A stretch of DNA of 64,000 bases from Roseateles noduli (lineage in GTDB: Bacteria > Pseudomonadota > Gammaproteobacteria > Burkholderiales > Burkholderiaceae_C), in assembly GCA_002205125.1 (NCBI GenBank), contig NIOE01000015.1, positions 1 through 64,000 of the forward strand, given 5' to 3'. Position 1 is the first letter of the stretch. Each line of letters starts with the position of its first letter. The position numbers were made by a program, and so were the translations under genes. This document shows positions 13,263 through 23,349 of the stretch, in pieces. Below the pieces are notes generated by a model. The model ran no database searches. It had not been told where the DNA came from and saw nothing but the letters and a program-made list of their open reading frames with translations.

Positions 13263-15709
13263 GCGCCCTCTTCGACGGCTACGCCACGCCCGACGCGGCG
13301 GAGCGCGCCAGCATCCTCATCGTCGACGACCTGCCGGAGAAGCTGCTCGTCTTCGAGACCATCCTGGCCGACCTCGACCAGCATCTGGTGATCGCGCGCT
13401 CCGGCAGCGAGGCGCTGCGGGAGGTGCTGCGCCAGCAGTTCGCGGTGATCCTGATGGACGTGAACATGCCGGGCATCGACGGGCTGGAGACGGCCCGGCT
13501 GATCCGCGGCTACCGGCGCTCGGCGCACACGCCCATCATCTTCGTCACCGCCTACGCGGACGAGCTGCAGACGGCGCAGGGCTACTCGCTGGGCGCGGTC
13601 GACTACATCCTCTCGCCGGTGATCCCGGACGTGCTGCGCAGCAAGGTGCGCGTCTTCGTCGACCTGTTCATCATGCAGCAGCGGCTGCGGCAGCAGGCGC
13701 TGGAGCGCATCGCGATCGCGCGGGCCGAAGCGGCGCAGCGCGCCGCCGAGGAGAACACGCGACGCTCGATCTTCCTGGCGCAGGCGGGCCGGGAGCTGGC
13801 CGACTCGCTGGACGCGGACGTCGCGATGCGGCGGCTGCTCTCGCTGCTGGTGCCCAACTTCGCGCCGCGCGCGCTGCTGTGGCTGCGCGACGCGGGCCAC
13901 GGGCACGAGCGCGTGCTGCGCTGCGACGCGCCCGTCGCCGCCGGCGAACCCGCGCTGTTCATCGAGGGCCGCGAGCAGATGCTGTCCGAGGTGCTCTACA
14001 ACGCCACGCGCAGCGCGCTGGAACAGATGGTGCCGGCGCTGCTGCCGGGCGGGGCGTCGACGACGCACACCCTGCCGACACACCCGCTGCCGACCCACCC
14101 GCTGCCGACCTTCGCACCGTCCGGCCTGCCCGACGACGAGCCGGCCCCACGCGCGCTGCTGCATCGCGACACCGCCGCCGGCGCGGTGCTGCCGCTGGTC
14201 GCCGGCGAACGCACGCTGGGCGGCCTGCTGCTGGTCGAGCCGCACCAGCCGCCCGACTGGCCGACGCTGGAAGAGCTGGCGGGTCGCGCCGCCATCGCCT
14301 TCGAGAACGCGCGACTGTACGGCGCGCTGCAGGCGGAGATCGTCGAACGCCGCCAGGCCGAAGCCGGGCTGCTCGAAGCGAGCCGGCGCAAGGACGAGTT
14401 CCTCGCGATGCTGTCGCACGAGCTGCGCAATCCGCTGGCGCCTATCCGCAACGCGATCGAGGTGATGCGGACCTTGTCCGACGCGCCCGTCGACGGCGGC
14501 GGCGACAGCAACGGCAACGGCAACGGCACCGATGCGCAGGATCGCGCCCGACGCCTGGGCGAGGCGGTCGCGGTGACCGACCGCCAGGCCCGGCACCTGA
14601 CGCGGCTGGTCGACGAGCTCCTCGACGTGGCGCGCATCAGCCAGGGCAAGATCGTGCTGAAGAGCGAGACGCTCGATCTGCGCGACATCGTGCGCCACGG
14701 GCTGGAACCCGTGCAGTCGCTGATCGAGGCGCAAGGCCAGCAGCTGCATCTCCAGCTTCCCGACCGGCCCGCGCGCGTGCGCGGCGATGCGGCCCGACTG
14801 ATCCAGGTCGTCACCAACCTGCTGCACAACGCAAGCAAGTACACCGCCGCCGGCGGCCTCATCGAGTTGACGCTGGCCCGCAAGGCGGCGGTCGACGCCG
14901 GCGCCGGTCCGGGCTCCGGCGACGACTTCAGCGCCGACCCCGAAGGCAGTTTCGTGCTCACCGTACGCGACAACGGACGCGGCATCGCCGCGTCGCTGCT
15001 GCCTCACGTGTTCGACCTGTTCGAGCAGGGCCCTCGCGGCCTGGACCGCAACCAGGGCGGCCTGGGTGTCGGACTGACGCTGGTGCAGCGGCTGGTGCAG
15101 TTGCATCGCGGTCAGGTGGAGGCCCGCAGCGAAGGTCCCGGTCACGGCTCGACCTTCGAAGTGCGACTGCCGGTCGCCGTGGAGGAGACGCCGATGACGA
15201 GCCTCGCCCCCGTGGCACCGACCGCGTCCACGGACCGCGGCGCGCCCTCCCGCGCCGAGCCGTCCGCCGGCAGGGAGCAGGGAGAGGAGACGCGCGACAA
15301 CGACGGCCCGTGCCGGGTGATGGTCGTCGACGACAACCGCGATGCCGCCGATTCGATGGCGGTGTTCCTGGAGCTCGCGGGTTTCGAGACCACGGTGCAG
15401 CTCGACGGTCCCTGCGCGCTGGACGCTTCGGCCGCGTGGGCGCCGCACGTGGTGCTGCTCGACATCGGCCTGCCCGGGCTGGACGGCTACGAGGTCGCGC
15501 GCCGCCTGCGCACCACGCCCGGCGGCGCGGACACGCTGCTGATCGCGCTGACCGGCTACGGTCAGCAGGACGACAGACGCCGGGCGCACGAGGCGGGTTT
15601 CGACGTCCACCTCGTCAAGCCGGCGGATCCGGATGCGGTCGTCGAACTGATCCAGGAATGGCGGCAGCGCGACGGCACGCCGCGCCCCGCGGAGACCGCC
15701 GCGCGCTGA
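13253..15709 (+). CDS. Hybrid histidine kinase (REC-GAF-HisKA-HATPase-REC)
   Basis: 818 residues. The N-terminal receiver has acceptor Asp69 (LMDVNMPG) but ILSPV in place of the usual xxKP lysine, so its chemistry may be altered. A GAF-like domain (about 170-360) is interrupted by a Pro/Thr repeat (THPLPTHPLP) near 280. Then HisKA with His389 (MLSHELRNPL), HATPase_c (DNGRGI, GLGVGLTLV), a spacer and a C-terminal receiver with Asp737 (LLDIGLPG). The ATG at 13253 lies inside the last codons of the preceding kinase, so the two are translationally coupled and probably act in one phosphorelay. No output domain is encoded nearby. Confidence 0.92.
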
Positions 15710-15778
15710 GCGGATGAGGCCGAGCGGATGAGGCCGAGCGGATGAGGCTGAGTGGATGAGGGCTGAGTGGATGAGGCT
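15708..15778. repeat. 14-bp tandem repeat after kinase stop codon
   Basis: Five copies of a unit close to GAGCGGATGAGGCC start within the kinase stop codon; the last two have GAGTGGATGAGG and one extra base. It lies between the kinase and the small peptide gene. Function unknown; likely made by slippage. Confidence 0.8.
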
Positions 15779-15836
15779 GAACGGGAGTCGCCGTCCGGCC
15801 ACTACGTCGGCACCTCAACGCGCAAGGACGATCTCC

Positions 15837-16016
15837 ATGCCTCTTCCCCTCCTCGGCCTGCTCGGCGCCGGTGCCGCTTCCGGCGGCATCGGTGCCGTCA
15901 CCAACGCGGTGTCCTCCGTCGCCGGCAAGATCCCGCTCATCGGCCCGCTCATCTCCGGCATGACGCAGGGCGTCGGCAACATGAGCAGCGCCTTGCTGCC
16001 GGGTCTCTTCAAGTAA
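15837..16016 (+). CDS. Small Gly/Ala-rich hydrophobic peptide (59 aa)
   Basis: 59 residues starting MPLPLLGLLGAGAASGG, rich in Gly, Ala, Leu and Ser with GxxxG-type spacing and no charged residues except two Lys. It has no cleavable signal peptide or Cys. The ATG at 15837 follows AAGGACGATCTCC. It resembles the 62-residue peptide at 20074 in size, composition and the order LLGAG, then GGI(G/A), then a Leu/Gly C-terminus. It precedes the 671-aa effector-like gene by 180 bp and may be transcribed with it. It could be a membrane-active or secreted peptide; no family was recognised. Confidence 0.5.
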   Translation: MPLPLLGLLGAGAASGGIGAVTNAVSSVAGKIPLIGPLISGMTQGVGNMSSALLPGLFK

Positions 16017-16196
16017 CCACTGCCACGAACCGCATCCGCTCGCCTGTTCAACCGGCGACACCGCATGCACCGGGGCCGCTCCGGCGGCCTCTTCCCTAGC
16101 CAGTTCCACCAGCCAGGCCTGCCCCGTCATCGACGGGACCACGGCCCGGCGCCTGCCACGCGGCGTGGTCCTCCTCAAACAACGGAGACTGACGCC

Positions 16197-18212
16197 ATGA
16201 TTGGCTCCTTCGCGCCCGGCGGTCCGGGCGCCTTTCCTTGCACGCCGCCCGATCCGACGCCTCAGGATCCCGTGAGCATCACCGTGGGGCGGGGCCTGCT
16301 CTCCCCGGATCCCCGGCCGGTCGACGATTTCTCCGGATCGGGGCTCCTGTCGCGGCTGCGCATGCTCAAGCGGGTCCGCAACCTCGACGGTCCCGACGAT
16401 GTCGCGGGCGCGCTCCCGGCGGCGTTCTCGACCTCCCACCAGCCCGCTGCCGAACTCGGCCTCCTCACCGCCCTGTTCCCGCTCGTGGCCCTCTCCGCGA
16501 AGGAGGCGGTGAAGTCGGCGCGCGCCGGCTATGCGCGGGGGTATCCCGAACACGTCCGCGCCCACCTGGACCAGCAGCAGCGCCTCATCGAATCGCTGCA
16601 ACGCGACGGCGTGCCCGGCGCGCTCGGCGGCGACCGCGATGGCGACGGCGACGCAGATCTCGCCCGTCTGGTCGCGCTCCATGGGGACTGCATGCGCTCG
16701 TTCGAGGATCGCGAACGGGAACGCACCCGGGGCTTCGGCTCGCTGCTGAAGCACAACCTCACCCGGAAATGGCAAGGCAGACCGGGCACCAGCGCGTTGT
16801 GCGGTGTCTTCCTGAAGCAGGCACGCCATGTGGTGGAAGCAAGGACAGCGCGCAGCCGCCATCTGGAGACGGCCGAGACGTCCTACCAGCATCACCTCGC
16901 GCACAAGGCGGCCGACCTGCAGCGGCAGGCCAAGCGCGCCCGCTGGCCGGCGCTCTTCACCGGCATCGGCATGTCCGGCATGGCCGGCGGCATGGTGGTC
17001 TCCGCGGGCGCCTCGGCGGCCGGCGCGGGCAATGCCGCGGCGCAGGCCTCGGGCCATGCGGCCGGCCTGGCGGCGGCGCAGGCGGCGCAGGGGGCACTCG
17101 ATGCGGCGACCGGCGGCGTCATGATGGGTGCCCAGGCAGCGCAGATGGCGGCCGGCGCGACGAACCTCCGTGTCCACCTCTCGGACCATCGGCGGATCAG
17201 GCGGGACCGCACGGCCGTCCAGGCGATCGCTGCCGACATCCCGCGCGCCGGCGCGCTGCATGCGCAGGACACGCAGTGGCGCCTGGCGGACAGCCGGAGA
17301 AGCCAGGCCTGCGACCTCGCGTTGAGCGCCGGTCAGGGCCTGATGCTGGCATCCAGCGCCTCGGGTTTCGTGTGCCCGCCCGTGGCACTCGCCCTGGCGG
17401 GGCCAGGTATTGCGCTCACCCTCGGAGCCAGCATAGGCGCCGGCGTCAATGAGGCGCATCGCGAGCGCTATCTGGGCGAAGCGACGGCTGAAGCGGTCAA
17501 GCAGCAGATCCGCCTGGGCAACCTGGGACAGCGGCTTCGCGACGAACCGCTCGAGACGGTGCTGCACGACGTGGCGGACGGATTCGAAGCTCACCAGGAC
17601 CGGGTGGCGCAGACCCGACTGTGGAGCGACATCCTGACGGTCCTCGGCAAGGAGGACGTCGGGGAGCGCGCACGCCCTGCCCCCGCACAGGACCGCTATC
17701 GCCGCTTGCTCAGCCTCCACCAGCATCGACGGGACGCCTCACTCCTGCTGCCCGCCGGCGTCGGACGCCTGCACGCACTGCGCAGGGAGCACTATCCGGA
17801 GGCCTGGTTCGACGGCCCCGCGGCGACCTTGCACGAACGGCTCTCCGCGGACCTGCGGCGCCATCCGGCCAGCGCCGGCATCCTCGGGCGCCAGGACTTC
17901 CAGCGGGGCGTGCTGTTCGCGACCGTGTCGGACCTGACCCGACGCCGCGACCCCGTCATGGAACGGCTGTTCCACGACGACCGGGGCCACCGCTTGAAGA
18001 CGCTCAAGGCGGATGCGGCGTTCCTGGCGCGACTGCGGTCCTACCCCCTGGCCAAGGCGATCCTCCTGCGGTACGAGAACGAGGCCCTGGCGCGCCATCT
18101 GACGTCGGTCGATCGCTTCGGGCGCGCTGACGCCCGGGAGGCGCTGACCGACCTCGCCCACACGCAGGTCGGTCGGCGGGCTCGCGGCGGCGACGGGCCG
18201 CTCCCCGCCTGA
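16197..18212 (+). CDS. Orphan effector-like protein with Gly/Ala-rich membrane-like segments
   Basis: 671 residues, not recognised. The first 40 are Gly/Pro/Ser/Thr-rich and disordered without a Sec signal, as in type III substrates. Two hydrophobic Gly/Ala/Met blocks (about 255-320, starting LFTGIGMSGMAGGMVVS, and about 370-420, SAGQGLMLASSASGF onward) flank a charged helix. The rest is Arg-rich and helical, with a possible coiled coil near 205-250. The paired hydrophobic blocks recall membrane-inserting translocators or effectors, but there is no clear family match and no catalytic motif. The ATG at 16197 follows ACGGAGACTGACGCC; an upstream GTG-less extension to 16065 has poor composition. 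A minus-strand terminator for aceA follows the stop. Confidence 0.7.
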   Translation: MIGSFAPGGPGAFPCTPPDPTPQDPVSITVGRGLLSPDPRPVDDFSGSGLLSRLRMLKRVRNLDGPDDVAGALPAAFSTSHQPAAELGLLTALFPLVALSAKEAVKSARAGYARGYPEHVRAHLDQQQRLIESLQRDGVPGALGGDRDGDGDADLARLVALHGDCMRSFEDRERERTRGFGSLLKHNLTRKWQGRPGTSALCGVFLKQARHVVEARTARSRHLETAETSYQHHLAHKAADLQRQAKRARWPALFTGIGMSGMAGGMVVSAGASAAGAGNAAAQASGHAAGLAAAQAAQGALDAATGGVMMGAQAAQMAAGATNLRVHLSDHRRIRRDRTAVQAIAADIPRAGALHAQDTQWRLADSRRSQACDLALSAGQGLMLASSASGFVCPPVALALAGPGIALTLGASIGAGVNEAHRERYLGEATAEAVKQQIRLGNLGQRLRDEPLETVLHDVADGFEAHQDRVAQTRLWSDILTVLGKEDVGERARPAPAQDRYRRLLSLHQHRRDASLLLPAGVGRLHALRREHYPEAWFDGPAATLHERLSADLRRHPASAGILGRQDFQRGVLFATVSDLTRRRDPVMERLFHDDRGHRLKTLKADAAFLARLRSYPLAKAILLRYENEALARHLTSVDRFGRADAREALTDLAHTQVGRRARGGDGPLPA

Positions 18213-18213
18213 C

Positions 18214-18244
18214 GAAAAAAGGGGCTGCTCCCCAGCAGCCCCTT
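18214..18244 (-). terminator. Rho-independent terminator of aceA
   Basis: Stem AAGGGGCTGCT / AGCAGCCCCTT with a CCCC loop; read on the minus strand it is followed by six T. It lies 43 bp past the aceA stop and may also stop the convergent orphan gene. Confidence 0.85.
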
Positions 18245-18287
18245 GCGGTTCACCGACCCCGTCGCGACGGGGCCTGCCGCGCGGCGA

Positions 18288-19592
<1,305 letters not shown>

Positions 19593-19672
19593 GGTGAGCT
19601 CCGTTCGTTCGAGTGAAGTTGAAAACCGATGGCTCAAATCTAGACGCGGTGCCTCTCCACGTGTTGCTTCAT

Positions 19673-19686
19673 GTCTTATATAAGAC
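19673..19686. promoter_or_regulatory. Perfect 14-bp palindrome upstream of aceA
   Basis: GTCTTATATAAGAC is fully self-complementary and lies 81 bp upstream of the aceA start, in an AT-rich patch. The position suits an operator for a dimeric regulator of the glyoxylate shunt; the regulator is not in this window. Confidence 0.5.
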
Positions 19687-19768
19687 TGATTTTTTTATCC
19701 TGAATAATCAATGGCTTGCAAAACAAAAACCGGATCGTGAGAACGAGTCTTCCATGATGAGAAATCTT

Positions 19769-19794
19769 GCGGCGCTGCAGCACGCCGGTTTTTT
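19769..19794 (+). terminator. Unassigned terminator-like hairpin
   Basis: A short CGGCG / CGCCG stem around CTGCAGCA is followed by GTTTTTT. No gene ends just before it on the plus strand, so it could end a small RNA or antisense leader transcript. The stem is only five pairs, so support is weak. Confidence 0.3.
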
Positions 19795-20073
19795 GTATGC
19801 CGGCAAGTTCTTTTCATGATTTGAAATTTCGGCGTCAACGCGACCTGTCGCATCGCGCCGGTCGGCCTGCCTCTTTGAGGGAGGACCCACTGAATTTGCA
19901 GCAGCCGTTCGAGGACGGACAGCAGTTCGTCGATGGCACATCCGGTGGCGACCGCCGCACTAGAGCATTCGTGCCGCGACCTGAATTCAGGCCGCCGCGC
20001 GGTGGGAAACCGGTCGTGCTCCGCGGCACCGTGGCGACCTCCCGATCGCGCGGCGGCTTCCAAGGAGAAAACC

Positions 20074-20262
20074 ATGTTTGCATTGCTGGGTAGCGCGATT
20101 CCTGAACTGCTGGGCGCGGGCGGCAGCGCCGCCGCGGGCGCGGCGGGTGGTGGTAGTGCCGGCGGCGGTCTGGCTTCGGGGATCGGCGGCATCGCCAACA
20201 CCCTGACCGGCGGCCTGCTGGGCAACCTGACCAAGGGTCTGGGCAGCCTGTTCGGCAGCTGA
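20074..20262 (+). CDS. Small Gly-rich peptide (62 aa)
   Basis: 62 residues, starting MFALLGSAIPELLGAGG and ending LTKGLGSLFGS; about a third is Gly, the rest mostly Ala, Leu and Ser. A strong ribosome site (AAGGAGAAAACC) and a terminator right after the stop show it as a stand-alone gene. It resembles the 59-residue peptide at 15837. The sequence has a low-complexity Gly/Ala/Ser centre and an amphipathic Leu/Gly C-terminus, like some harpin-type or class II bacteriocin-like peptides, but no leader, Cys or immunity gene was found. Function unknown. Confidence 0.6.
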   Translation: MFALLGSAIPELLGAGGSAAAGAAGGGSAGGGLASGIGGIANTLTGGLLGNLTKGLGSLFGS

Positions 20263-20275
20263 TCCCGCGCGCATG

Positions 20276-20305
20276 AAAAAAGGGGCGTCCTCCGGGACGC
20301 CCCTT
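20276..20305. terminator. Bidirectional terminator
   Basis: Stem AAGGGGCGTCC / GGACGCCCCTT with an A-run on the left and TTCTT on the right. It serves the small peptide gene on the plus strand and the TctC gene on the minus strand. Confidence 0.85.
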
Positions 20306-20358
20306 CTTCGTTGGCCGACCGGCGCGGACGATCGGATCGTCCGGCCGATGCTGAAGCG

Positions 20359-21336
20359 TCAGTCGAGCTTGAGCTTCTGCTGCTCGACGACCTTCTTGTA
20401 GACCGCGTACTCGGCCTTGATCTGCTCGGAGAACTGCTCCGGCGTATTGCCGATCACGATGGAGCCGGTCTCCTCGATGCGCTTCTTGACCTCGGGCATC
20501 TCGACGGTCTTGCGGGCGGCCTCGTTGATCTTGGCGACGACTTCCTTGGGCAGGTTCTTCGGACCCAGGATGCCGTAGTAGGCCATGCGGTTCACGGGCT
20601 CCAGGCCGAGTTCCTTGAAGGTCGGCACGTTGGGCAGCACGGCCAGGCGCTGCGGCGCCGCGACGGCGATCGCGACCAGGCGGCCGTCCTTGATGAAGGG
20701 CAGCGCGGACGGCAGGTTGTCGAAGATCATCGGCACCTGGCCGGCGACGGTGTCGTTGAGCGCCGGGCCCGCGCCGCGGTACGGGATGTGCGTGACGAAC
20801 ACGCCGGTCAGGCTCTTGTACAGCTCCATCTGCAGGTGGCCGATGCCGCCGGTGCCCGAGGTGGAGTAGCTGTACTTGCCGGGGCTCTTCTTCAGTTCCG
20901 CGACGAAGGCCTTGTAGTCCTTGGCGGGGAAGGACGGATGCACGGCGATCACGTTGGGCGTGGCCGCCAGGTTGATGATGGGCGTGAAGTCCGTCAGCGG
21001 GTTGTACGGCGTCTTGGGGTTGATCGCGGGATTGGTGGCCGTGGTGGACACGGTCGCCACGCCCAGCGAGTAGCCGTCCGGCGCGGACTTGGCGGTGTCG
21101 TTGGCGCCGATGATGCCGCCGCCGCCGGCCTTGTTCTCGACGATCATCGTCTGGCCCAGCGGGCCGTTGATGTGCTGCGCGACCACGCGGGCCACGATGT
21201 CGGTCGTGCCGCCCGGCGCGAACGGGACCACCAGCTTCACCGGCTTGTTGGGGTAGGACTGGGCCAGCGCCGCGGCGCAGGACAGCGACAGCGTGCTCAG
21301 CAGCAGGCCGTGTTGGAGGATCGAGCGACGGTTCAT
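20359..21336 (-). CDS. Bug-family tripartite tricarboxylate transporter binding protein (TctC-like)
   Basis: 325 residues. A Sec signal peptide ([19 protein letters not shown], cleaved after about AALA) precedes the mature periplasmic domain, with the family's [19 protein letters not shown] start and the [12 protein letters not shown] segment. Bug proteins bind small carboxylates or related solutes and are greatly expanded in Burkholderiales; most, like this one, have no adjacent TctA/TctB membrane genes. The solute cannot be predicted. It lies downstream of the racemase gene on the same strand, 197 bp away, and is followed by a good terminator. Confidence 0.92.
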   Translation of the reverse strand: MNRRSILQHGLLLSTLSLSCAAALAQSYPNKPVKLVVPFAPGGTTDIVARVVAQHINGPLGQTMIVENKAGGGGIIGANDTAKSAPDGYSLGVATVSTTATNPAINPKTPYNPLTDFTPIINLAATPNVIAVHPSFPAKDYKAFVAELKKSPGKYSYSTSGTGGIGHLQMELYKSLTGVFVTHIPYRGAGPALNDTVAGQVPMIFDNLPSALPFIKDGRLVAIAVAAPQRLAVLPNVPTFKELGLEPVNRMAYYGILGPKNLPKEVVAKINEAARKTVEMPEVKKRIEETGSIVIGNTPEQFSEQIKAEYAVYKKVVEQQKLKLD

Positions 21337-21502
21337 TGGGCTCCTCGTCTTTTGAACAATGGGTAACGTGATCGAAACAGCTTAAGTATGTCCCCTCGGC
21401 GCCCGGCCTAGCGGAACTACGTAGAGCCCCCGCCGCAGGGGCGGGAAACCCCTGGCGCAGCCTGAAGCGGCGTTCGGGAGTTCCGATGTCGAGCAACGGA
21501 CG

Positions 21503-21544
21503 CGCTCAACGGGTGTCGCTCAACGGGTGTCGCTCAACGAATGT
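21503..21544. repeat. 14-bp tandem repeat at a gene end
   Basis: Three copies of CGCTCAACGGGTGT (the last CGCTCAACGAATGT) run over the stop codon of the racemase gene on the minus strand. Confidence 0.75.
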
Positions 21545-22310
21545 CGGTCAGGGCGCTTTCCCGCTTCGCCCATTCGACGGCACGACGCGCCAATGCCGCG
21601 GTCGCGTCGATCACCGGCAGCCCGGCCGACGCGGCGTCCAGCACCAGGGGGATCTCGGTGCATCCGAGCACGATGGCGCCCGCTCCGCGGGCCCGCAGAC
21701 GCGCCGCGGCCGCGGCCAGCAGCTGCGCGGCCGTCGCGAGCTGCCCCGCCTTGACCGCCACGATGCCGGGCTCGATCAGCTCGATCATCTCGCCCGCGGT
21801 CGGCAGCAGCCATTGCACCGCCCTGCCCTGCGGCGGCCGGCGGTTCAGATAGAGCCCGGACGCCAGGGTCGCATCGGTGGCGAGGAGCCCGACCTTGCCG
21901 CCTTCGGGCACGAGGGCGAGGGCCTCGGCGATCGCCGCGTCGACGAGGTGGATCATCGGCAGGCCCAGCGCCTGTTCGAGGTCGTCGTACCAGAGGTGCG
22001 CGGTGTTGCAGGGCACGACGACCACGCCCGCGCCCGCCGCGGCCAGGCGCCGGCCGCTGACGATCATCGCGGCGAGCGGCGACTCGCCCTCGCCGCGGAA
22101 GGCCGCGGTGCGGTCGGGCACCTGCGGGATGCTGCTCACGACGACGGGGATGTGCTCCTGGTCCGTCGCGGCGGGCGTGGCGTCCAGCAGCTTGCGCATG
22201 AAGTCGACGGTCGCCAGCGGGCCCATGCCGCCGAGGATGCCGACGATGCCCGGCGCAGCGGGCAAGGCTGCGCCGTCGCCGCGCGCCGGGCGCGGTGTGG
22301 TGTGCGACAT
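21534..22310 (-). CDS. Aspartate/glutamate racemase family protein
   Basis: 258 residues. GIVGILGGMGPLAT near the N-terminus and two catalytic-type cysteines, Cys101 in VVPCNTAH and Cys217 in VLGCTEIPL, mark a cofactor-independent Asp/Glu racemase. The two thiols take and give the alpha proton from opposite faces. The length fits the aspartate racemase branch better than MurI. It lies 18 bp downstream of a glutamate/aspartate-type binding protein gene, and the pair is divergent from a LysR regulator, which suggests uptake and conversion of an acidic amino acid, possibly a D-form. Confidence 0.88.
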   Translation of the reverse strand: MSHTTPRPARGDGAALPAAPGIVGILGGMGPLATVDFMRKLLDATPAATDQEHIPVVVSSIPQVPDRTAAFRGEGESPLAAMIVSGRRLAAAGAGVVVVPCNTAHLWYDDLEQALGLPMIHLVDAAIAEALALVPEGGKVGLLATDATLASGLYLNRRPPQGRAVQWLLPTAGEMIELIEPGIVAVKAGQLATAAQLLAAAAARLRARGAGAIVLGCTEIPLVLDAASAGLPVIDATAALARRAVEWAKRESALTDIR

Positions 22311-22328
22311 GACGGGATCAGTGCATGA

Positions 22329-23222
22329 TCAGCGCGCGGGCTTGTCCGACAGCGCCTGCAGGTTCTCCTGCAGCTCGCGGCTCATGGGCGCGCCCAGCGT
22401 GATGCCCTTGGGTGGGATCGGCGTCTGGAACCACTTCTTGTAGAGCGCCTCGAACTCGCCGCTCTTCATCAGCCCCGCCAGCGTGGTGTCGACCAGCTTC
22501 TTGAACGCGGCATCGTCCTTGCGAACCATGATCGCGTAGGGCTCGACCTGGACCGGATCGCCGACCACGGCCAGGTCCGCCGGATTGAGCGCGCCGGCGC
22601 GCAGCCCGTACAGCAGGATGTCGTCCATCGCGAAGGCGTCGGCCCGGCCCGACTGCACCAGCAGCGCCGCATCGGCATGGTCCTTGGCGCTGATCAGCTC
22701 GAAGCCCAGGTTCTGCTCCTGGTTCATCCGGCGCATCACCTGGAAGTTGGTGGTGCCCGTGGTCGACACGACCTTCTTCCCCTTCAGGTCGGCGAAGCCC
22801 TTGATGGGCGAGTTCGCCTTCACCAGCAGCCGCGTGCCGGTGTAGAAGTAGTTGATCGCGAAGTCCACCTGCCTGGCGCGGTCGCTGTTGTTGGTGGTGG
22901 AGCCGCACTCGATGTCGATGGTGCCGTTGTCCAGCAGCGGGATGCGGTTCTGCGAGGTCACGGACTGCGTGGCCACCTTCAGGTCGGCGCGGCCGACCGC
23001 CTTCTTCACCTGCTCGACGACCTTGCCGCAGATCTCCCAGCCGAAGCCGGTGGGTTGCCCTTCGGCGCCGAGGTAGGAGAACGGGATCGAGGAATCGCGG
23101 TACGCGACGGTGATGACGCCGGAGGCCTTCACCTTCTCGAGCGTGCCGGCCGGCTGGGCCGAGGCGGCACCGGCCGCGACAACGAGGGACAGGACGACAA
23201 CGCGGGGAGCAATCATCTTCAT
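22329..23222 (-). CDS. ABC transporter amino-acid binding protein (GltI-like)
   Basis: 297 residues of family 3 solute-binding protein. The signal peptide is MKMIAPRVVVLSLVVAAGA, cleaved near ASAQP. The mature part has VITVAYRDSSIPFSYLG, ECGSTTNNSDRA and VVSTTGTTNFQVMR, all typical for the glutamate/aspartate binding branch. The ATG at 23222 follows AAGGAATCGCC; a longer frame to 23294 would bury the signal peptide. No permease or ATPase genes accompany it here, so it must use a transporter encoded elsewhere. It forms an operon with the racemase. Confidence 0.9.
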   Translation of the reverse strand: MKMIAPRVVVLSLVVAAGAASAQPAGTLEKVKASGVITVAYRDSSIPFSYLGAEGQPTGFGWEICGKVVEQVKKAVGRADLKVATQSVTSQNRIPLLDNGTIDIECGSTTNNSDRARQVDFAINYFYTGTRLLVKANSPIKGFADLKGKKVVSTTGTTNFQVMRRMNQEQNLGFELISAKDHADAALLVQSGRADAFAMDDILLYGLRAGALNPADLAVVGDPVQVEPYAIMVRKDDAAFKKLVDTTLAGLMKSGEFEALYKKWFQTPIPPKGITLGAPMSRELQENLQALSDKPAR

Positions 23223-23313
23223 GGCGATTCCTTTTCTCGGAGGGTTGGAGTGTGCAATGACCGGACGATAGTGACCACCGCCTGTCCCGTGCATCGGGAT
23301 CCCGCCGCTTCGT

Positions 23314-23328
23314 ATAAGCTGGGCTTAT
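23314..23328. promoter_or_regulatory. Probable LysR operator
   Basis: ATAAGC-TGG-GCTTAT, a perfect inverted repeat with the T-N11-A shape of LysR sites, lies 21 bp before the LysR gene and 92 bp before the divergent binding-protein gene. This is the expected place for joint control. Confidence 0.6.
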
Positions 23329-23349
23329 GTTCGCCGACCCCTGCCGTCC

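Larger units (their letters stand above)
19593..20073. other. Long intergenic region, partly AT-rich
   Basis: 481 bp between aceA and the small peptide gene at 20074. It holds a 14-bp palindrome (19673-19686), an AT-rich stretch to about 19830 unlike the surroundings, and an unassigned terminator-like hairpin (19769-19794). Promoters for both divergent genes must lie here. No convincing coding frame was seen. Confidence 0.6.

Noticed and set aside
19908-19929. Possible hrpII/PIP box (two TTCG elements) before the small peptide gene at 20074
   Set aside because: The TTCG elements are 14 bp apart instead of 16, and no -10 follows at the usual distance. No box with correct spacing was found before the other effector-like genes either.
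23222-23294. A longer N-terminus for the amino-acid binding protein
   Set aside because: It would place residues before the clear signal peptide; AAGGAAT supports the ATG at 23222.
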